A DNA stretch of 10,615 nucleotides. Source: Bacteroidales bacterium. Lineage in GTDB: Bacteria > Bacteroidota > Bacteroidia > Bacteroidales > JAOZVK01. Within the stretch, counting starts at the first letter, position 1. Every line of letters starts with the position of its first letter. The stretch spans positions 1 to 10,615 of the forward strand of contig JAOZVK010000157.1 of the NCBI GenBank assembly GCA_029938185.1, given 5' to 3'. Shown here piece by piece: positions 7,824-10,615 of this stretch. The translations under genes were made by a program, and so were the position numbers. Below the pieces are notes generated by a model. The model saw only the letters and a list, made by a program, of their open reading frames with translations, did no database searches and was not told the DNA's origin.

Positions 7824-9320
7824 ATGAACAAATTTATAATTACAAGCATATTATTATTATGCAATATTTTTTTACTTTCAGCTCAAAAACCAATATTGTT
7901 AAAACAAAACCATATTGTTAATAGAACAATTAAATTACTTAAAAAAGATAAAGCTTTACGAAATGCTCAATTTTCTTTTTATGCAATTGATATTAATTCA
8001 GGTGAAACTGTTGCAGCACACAATCATGAAATGAGTTTGATGCCTGCGTCTACTATGAAAATCATATCGTCAGCAACAGCACTGGAAATATTAGGACCAA
8101 AATATAGATTTAAAACAACAATAGAATACGATGGTACTATTGATACTGTAAAAAAAATATTATATGGAAATATTTATATAAAAGGAAGTGGAGACCCTTC
8201 GCTTGGTTCAAAATATTTTAGTTCAACTTCAAAAAAGCAATTTTTAAACAACTGGGTCGATGCAATAAAAAAAGCTAATATTGATTCAGTTGATGGATAT
8301 ATTATAGGTGATGCTCAATTGTATAGCGAAGATATGACTCCCGGTACCTGGGCTTACGAAGATGTAGCCAACTATTATGGAGCAGGTGCGTGTGGTTTAA
8401 CAATATATGACAATTCGTATACTATTCATTTTAGGTCAAACAAAAATAATGGAGGAAGAACCAAAATAACCAAGATACAGCCACATATTCCCAATATATT
8501 GTTCGACAATAAAGTTAGAGCATCAAATAAAAGGTATGACAACGCTTATATTTTTGGAACACAATACAGTAATAACAGAACCATTAAAGGAACAATTCCT
8601 AAAGCAAGAAGTGATTTTAGAATAAGGGGCTCAATTCCAAACCCAAGCTATTTTGCTGCATATGAGTTGAAAAAGCATCTAAAAAAAGCCAATATTAGAA
8701 CAAAATATATTGCTACGAGTATCAGACAATTAAAACGTAATAAAATATACACCAAAAAGAAACGAAAAATTCTGTACACCACTCTATCTCCTACATACAG
8801 CGAAATAATGTATAAAACAAATCAGAAAAGTATCAATTTGTTTGCAGAGCATTTTCTTAATCATGTTGGTTTAGCAAGATATTCAATGGCTCAAACTGAT
8901 TCGGGAGCTAAAGCCATTGAACAATTTTGGCAAAAAAAAGGTTTAGACACCGAAGGATTTTATTTATTTGACGGTAGTGGATTATCAAGAAGCAATGGAG
9001 TTGCTGCAGTACATTTAGTTTTTATATTAAAATATATGAAATTAAAAAGTCGTTATTTTAATGATTTTTATAAATCTCTACCAATAGCTGGTAAAACAGG
9101 AACCTTGCGTTCTTTGTGTAAAGGCACTGTGGCTCAAGGCAATTTAAGAGCAAAAAGTGGCTCAATCAGACGAGTAAGAGCATATGCAGGATATGTTAAA
9201 ACACGGTCGGGACGCAAGTTGGCATTTTCAATGAATATTAGTAATTATACATGTTCATCGCGTAGTGCTCGAAAAAAACTTCAAAGTTTAATGGTTGCAA
9301 TGGCAAAATTGAATATATAA
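7824..9320 (+). CDS. dacB: D-alanyl-D-alanine carboxypeptidase/endopeptidase, PBP4 (peptidase S13)
   Basis: This 498-residue enzyme should trim D-Ala from peptidoglycan stem peptides or cut cross-links in the periplasm. A signal peptide (residues 1-20, ending FLLSA before Gln21) exports it. The catalytic SxxK is Ser76-Thr-Met-Lys79 in MPASTMKI. The S13-type insert region follows (about 95-300, with YIKGSGDPSL and GDAQLYSED). The SxN motif is Ser336-Ile-Asn338 in QKSINLFAEHF, and DGSGLSR is at 383-389. The third motif, normally KTG in LRAKTGS, is KSG here (Lys444-Ser-Gly446, in LRAKSGSIRRVRAYAGYV). The KTG at 424-426 belongs to the preceding conserved loop, IAGKTGTLRS. I recall KSG as common in Bacteroidota homologues, so activity is expected. 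Length fits DacB. The gene stands alone, divergent from the kinase. Confidence 0.92.
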   Translation: MNKFIITSILLLCNIFLLSAQKPILLKQNHIVNRTIKLLKKDKALRNAQFSFYAIDINSGETVAAHNHEMSLMPASTMKIISSATALEILGPKYRFKTTIEYDGTIDTVKKILYGNIYIKGSGDPSLGSKYFSSTSKKQFLNNWVDAIKKANIDSVDGYIIGDAQLYSEDMTPGTWAYEDVANYYGAGACGLTIYDNSYTIHFRSNKNNGGRTKITKIQPHIPNILFDNKVRASNKRYDNAYIFGTQYSNNRTIKGTIPKARSDFRIRGSIPNPSYFAAYELKKHLKKANIRTKYIATSIRQLKRNKIYTKKKRKILYTTLSPTYSEIMYKTNQKSINLFAEHFLNHVGLARYSMAQTDSGAKAIEQFWQKKGLDTEGFYLFDGSGLSRSNGVAAVHLVFILKYMKLKSRYFNDFYKSLPIAGKTGTLRSLCKGTVAQGNLRAKSGSIRRVRAYAGYVKTRSGRKLAFSMNISNYTCSSRSARKKLQSLMVAMAKLNI

Positions 9321-9350
9321 GGTCTTCGACCTATTTAAAGTGGCTAGCGA
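9320..9350 (+). terminator. Hairpin after the PBP4-like gene, repeat-family copy
   Basis: AGGTC-TTC-GACCT (9320-9332) forms a 5-bp stem that starts on the last base of the stop codon. It continues TATTTAAAGTGGCTAGCG. It matches the hairpin behind the kinase gene (4689-4720, minus) in stem, loop and the GTGGCT downstream block, and has the same orientation relative to its gene. There is no clean U-tract, so termination is plausible but not shown. Confidence 0.5.
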
Positions 9351-9399
9351 CAAAACATAACATGCATCGCCCTATGAAAACAAAACAACGATAAACATT

Positions 9400-9456
9400 A
9401 GCTCTGAAAGAGCGATACAAAAATGAAAATAAAAATTGTTCTGCTCTTTCAGAGCT
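9400..9456. repeat. REP-like pair: two identical hairpins in inverted orientation
   Basis: AGCTCTGAAAGAGC (9400-9413) and its exact reverse complement GCTCTTTCAGAGCT (9443-9456) lie 29 bases apart. Each half is itself a hairpin with stem GCTCT/AGAGC and loop GAA or TTC. Similarity extends a little beyond, with ACAA after the core on both sides. This is the layout of paired REP sequences (BIME), which in other bacteria are linked to RAYT transposases. No RAYT gene is in the window. Confidence 0.7.
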
Positions 9457-9576
9457 ATAATGAAAACGATGAAAAATGAAACTTGCCAAATTTACCCTAA
9501 ACAAAGAAAAATACTACAAGAGATTTTAACAGAAACAAATGAAAAAGAATTTCGTGTAAATTTTAATTGAAAAGTA
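9457..9576. other. Gene-free stretch between the REP pair and the integrase remnant
   Basis: The only reading frame worth noting is a 17-codon plus-strand frame near 9478 (MKLAKFTLNKEKYYKRF), too short to support. On the minus strand this stretch would lie where the rest of the truncated integrase should be, but I recognise no integrase sequence in any frame. Confidence 0.4.
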
Positions 9577-9711
9577 TCAAGTTTTGACTGCAAAAACTTT
9601 TATTTTTAATGAAATTGATTTTACTTTCCTATTTATTGTAACACGTAAATTTACAGTTCTTGAACCATCCTTGTTACACCAATCAGTACGTAGAATAATT
9701 TTTATAAACAT
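9577..9711 (-). pseudogene. Remnant of a Bacteroidota tyrosine-recombinase N-terminus
   Basis: A 44-codon minus-strand frame runs from an ATG at 9711 to TGA at 9577-9579. It contains KDGSRTVNLRVTINRK followed by KSISLKIKV. This closely matches the arm-type DNA-binding start of integrases from Bacteroidota, where a K-D-G-(x)n-L-R-(I/V)-T-I-N-R-K strand pair leads into an ISLGI-V strand. Intact members are about 400 residues and continue with a core-binding domain and an R-H-R-Y catalytic domain; neither is present downstream. The frame breaks just after the first small domain, so the gene has been cut by deletion. Recognition is by eye only. Confidence 0.6.
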
Positions 9712-9759
9712 TCATTTTTATAATATTTAATGTTAAACAAAATATTATTATAAATGAAT
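9710..9759. repeat. AT-rich imperfect inverted repeat
   Basis: ATTCATTTTTATAATATTT (9710-9728) and the complementary arm at 9740-9759 pair apart from small insertions. It overlaps the start codon of the integrase remnant. Low complexity makes chance formation possible; it might be part of the original promoter or an element boundary. Confidence 0.35.
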
Positions 9760-9801
9760 AAACATACTTCAATCCAATATAACCCCAAGTGTTATTAAAT
9801 T

Positions 9802-9839
9802 AAAAATGAGACAATTGAATCGCTTCTATAATTGTCTCA
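9802..9839 (-). terminator. Rho-independent terminator of the Rpn-tail genes
   Basis: On the minus strand TGAGACAATT (9839-9830) and AATTGTCTCA (9816-9807) form a perfect 10-bp stem with a 13-base loop. It is followed at once by TTTTTA (9806-9801). It lies about 57 bases after the stop codon at 9897 and is the strongest terminator in the window. Confidence 0.75.
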
Positions 9840-9893
9840 CTATCAAAGTGGTATCGCCTGTGCCTACATAATGGATTTCCCTATGAGAAATGA

Positions 9894-9955
9894 TAGTTAT
9901 AAATTTTGTATTATCTCTTCTGTAAGTCCTGTTGATGCTTGTATTTGTTTTGTTG
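9894..9955. repeat. Direct repeat, copy 1: 3' end of the downstream Rpn-tail gene
   Basis: This 62-bp block matches 10299-10360 with three mismatches, at an offset of exactly 405 bases. It covers the stop codon and the last coding bases, including the QIQASTGLTEE part. A block this similar, beside coding sequence that has diverged, points to recent duplication or gene conversion. Confidence 0.75.
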
Positions 9956-10283
9956 TTGCACCAAGTTGTTTCATTAGTTTTGCATTGTTTAGTATTGTTT
10001 GTTTGTTTTGTTCGAGTTCTTGTTTATTTTGTTCAATCTGTTTAAGTTGTTCAATTTTTTTCTTCCCTTTTTTAATTCCATTTTCCCAGGCATATACACA
10101 TACATTCTGAATATCTCTAACATCTTTTAATACTGAATTAAATTTCGCAGGACTTTTTTCTTCAAAATCTGAATTGCTTAAAAAATCATATATTTCTGTA
10201 AAAATATCCATATCAACATATCTGTCTCCATTCTTATCAAAAAAAATGTCTAATTTTTTATTTACCCAATTAGTATAATCCAT
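9897..10283 (-). CDS. Truncated Rpn/PD-(D/E)XK-family tail protein
   Basis: The 128-residue product lacks a nuclease domain. Residues 1-50 (MDYTNWVNKKLDIFFDKNGD onward) I cannot assign. The section FNSVLKDVRDIQNV...YAWENGIKKGKKK (about 48-76) resembles the region that links the PD-(D/E)XK domain to the tail in Rpn/'transposase PF12784-like' proteins. A short coiled coil with EQNKQELEQNKQ follows. The C-terminus (AKLMKQLGATTKQIQASTGL, then TEEIIQNL) is the small helical motif typical of these proteins and may bind DNA or partners. It is homologous, in DNA and protein, to the tail of the gene upstream and lies in the same frame, 18 bases after that gene's stop. It may be a decayed duplicate, or a stand-alone tail protein; in E. 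coli, short C-terminal Rpn products have been reported to restrain the full-length nuclease. The start at 10283 is the first ATG after the upstream stop. Confidence 0.6.
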   Translation of the reverse strand: MDYTNWVNKKLDIFFDKNGDRYVDMDIFTEIYDFLSNSDFEEKSPAKFNSVLKDVRDIQNVCVYAWENGIKKGKKKIEQLKQIEQNKQELEQNKQTILNNAKLMKQLGATTKQIQASTGLTEEIIQNL

Positions 10284-10298
10284 TTTTGTTTTTATTGT

Positions 10299-10360
10299 TA
10301 GTTATAAATTTTGTATTTGTTCTTCTGTAAGTCCTGTTGATGCTTGTATTTGTTTTGTTG
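10299..10360. repeat. Direct repeat, copy 2: 3' end of the upstream Rpn-tail gene
   Basis: Partner of the block at 9894-9955. Identity starts just past the stop codon and ends where the two tails differ (GIP versus GAT before TKQIQ). Confidence 0.75.
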
Positions 10361-10615
10361 GAATACCTGCTTGTTTCATTAGTTTGGCACTATGTATAAG
10401 AGCTTCTTTGTTTTGTTCAAGTTCTTGTTTATTTTGTTCAAGTTTTTCTTTGTTTTGTTCAAGTTTTTGATTTTTTTGTTCAAGTTCTTGTTTGTTTTGT
10501 TCAAGTTCTTGGTTTTTTTGTTCAATTATTGGCATTAATCTTTTTTCAGTTTCTTCTTTCCCTTTTTTAATTCCTTTTTTTAGTCCATACTTTTCAGAAT
10601 AGTTAATTACATTGG
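10302..10615 (-). CDS. C-terminal part of an Rpn/PD-(D/E)XK-family protein, 5' end outside window
   Basis: The frame is open through the right edge, so 104 codons and a stop are visible. The visible part begins NVINYSEKYGLKKGIKKGKEE, the Gly/Lys spacer that follows the nuclease domain in this family. It continues with a coiled coil of LEQNKQE-type heptads (about residues 31-76 of the visible part) and ends AKLMKQAGIPTKQIQASTGL plus TEEQIQNL. The catalytic domain, if present, lies beyond the window. An internal ATG at 10535 (MPIIEQKNQ) could start a 77-residue tail-only product. Rpn proteins of E. coli promote RecA-independent recombination and have been linked to phage defence; the role here is inferred from family resemblance only. 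Confidence 0.62.
   Translation of the reverse strand, partial: NVINYSEKYGLKKGIKKGKEETEKRLMPIIEQKNQELEQNKQELEQKNQKLEQNKEKLEQNKQELEQNKEALIHSAKLMKQAGIPTKQIQASTGLTEEQIQNL
10406..10529. repeat. 21-bp tandem repeat coding for a coiled-coil heptad
   Basis: The core TTGTTCAA recurs with an exact 21-base period (the C of the core at 10418, 10439, 10460, 10481, 10502 and 10523), giving about six copies. On the minus strand each unit encodes one seven-residue heptad of the type LEQNKQE. Two further copies with the same period occur in the downstream gene (C at 10013 and 10034), plus one offset by 18. Copy number could vary by slippage. Confidence 0.8.

Noticed and set aside
9478..9531. A 17-codon plus-strand frame MKLAKFTLNKEKYYKRF
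   Set aside because: Too short and without recognisable homology; it is next to repeats and could arise by chance.
9832..10110. A plus-strand 92-codon frame rich in Cys and Ser
   Set aside because: It is the antisense of the Rpn-tail gene; the C/S/F pattern is the complement of its Gln/Lys/Glu-rich coiled coil.
10406..10529. The 21-bp periodic repeats as a CRISPR array
   Set aside because: There are no spacers; the units are contiguous, in frame and encode heptads.

Overview
The window is very AT-rich and looks like a chromosomal segment of a Bacteroidota (Bacteroidetes) bacterium. The evidence is weak Shine-Dalgarno usage, candidate promoters of the TAnnTTTG type, a soluble multi-PAS hybrid kinase, an S13 peptidase with a KSG motif, and Rpn-type PD-(D/E)XK 'transposase' tails. 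The phylum call is an inference from these features; I see no rRNA, tRNA, CRISPR array or complete insertion sequence.

Layout. (1) About 1-2651, minus strand: a large N6-adenine DNA methyltransferase of the Eco57I/type IIG kind. It is open to the left edge, so its C-terminus is missing, and it has no clear ATG start. (2) 2652-3008: a gene-free stretch with an 11-bp direct repeat and an imperfect palindromic repeat, ending in the terminator of the next gene. (3) 3026-4591, minus: an exported DUF4139 (MuiA-like) protein. (4) 4738-7614, minus: a soluble hybrid histidine kinase with four PAS domains and a C-terminal receiver. (5) 7615-7823: a divergent promoter region. (6) 7824-9320, plus: an exported PBP4/DacB-type D-Ala-D-Ala carboxypeptidase. 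(7) 9321-9896: a repeat-rich stretch with REP-like hairpins, a 44-codon remnant of a tyrosine-recombinase N-terminus and a strong minus-strand terminator. (8) 9897-10615, minus: two tandem, same-frame ORFs carrying homologous coiled-coil tails of Rpn/PD-(D/E)XK family proteins. One is cut by the window edge; the other appears to be a truncated duplicate.

The middle block (3-6) is housekeeping or cell-envelope in character: two exported envelope proteins and a sensor kinase, each apparently with its own promoter and hairpin. The ends are accessory: a methylase that may belong to a restriction-modification locus on the left, and mobile-element debris with Rpn tail copies on the right. The hairpins after the genes share a stem-TTC-stem plan, and three of them share a longer sequence, so they form a small dispersed repeat family.

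The best candidate for something unusual is the right edge. There, two C-terminal Rpn tails sit in the same frame, separated by one stop codon and six codons. Their 3' ends are nearly identical, and the upstream one carries six copies of a 21-bp heptad-coding repeat. This could be simple decay of a duplicated gene, or stand-alone tail proteins acting on an Rpn nuclease. The sequence alone does not decide between these.
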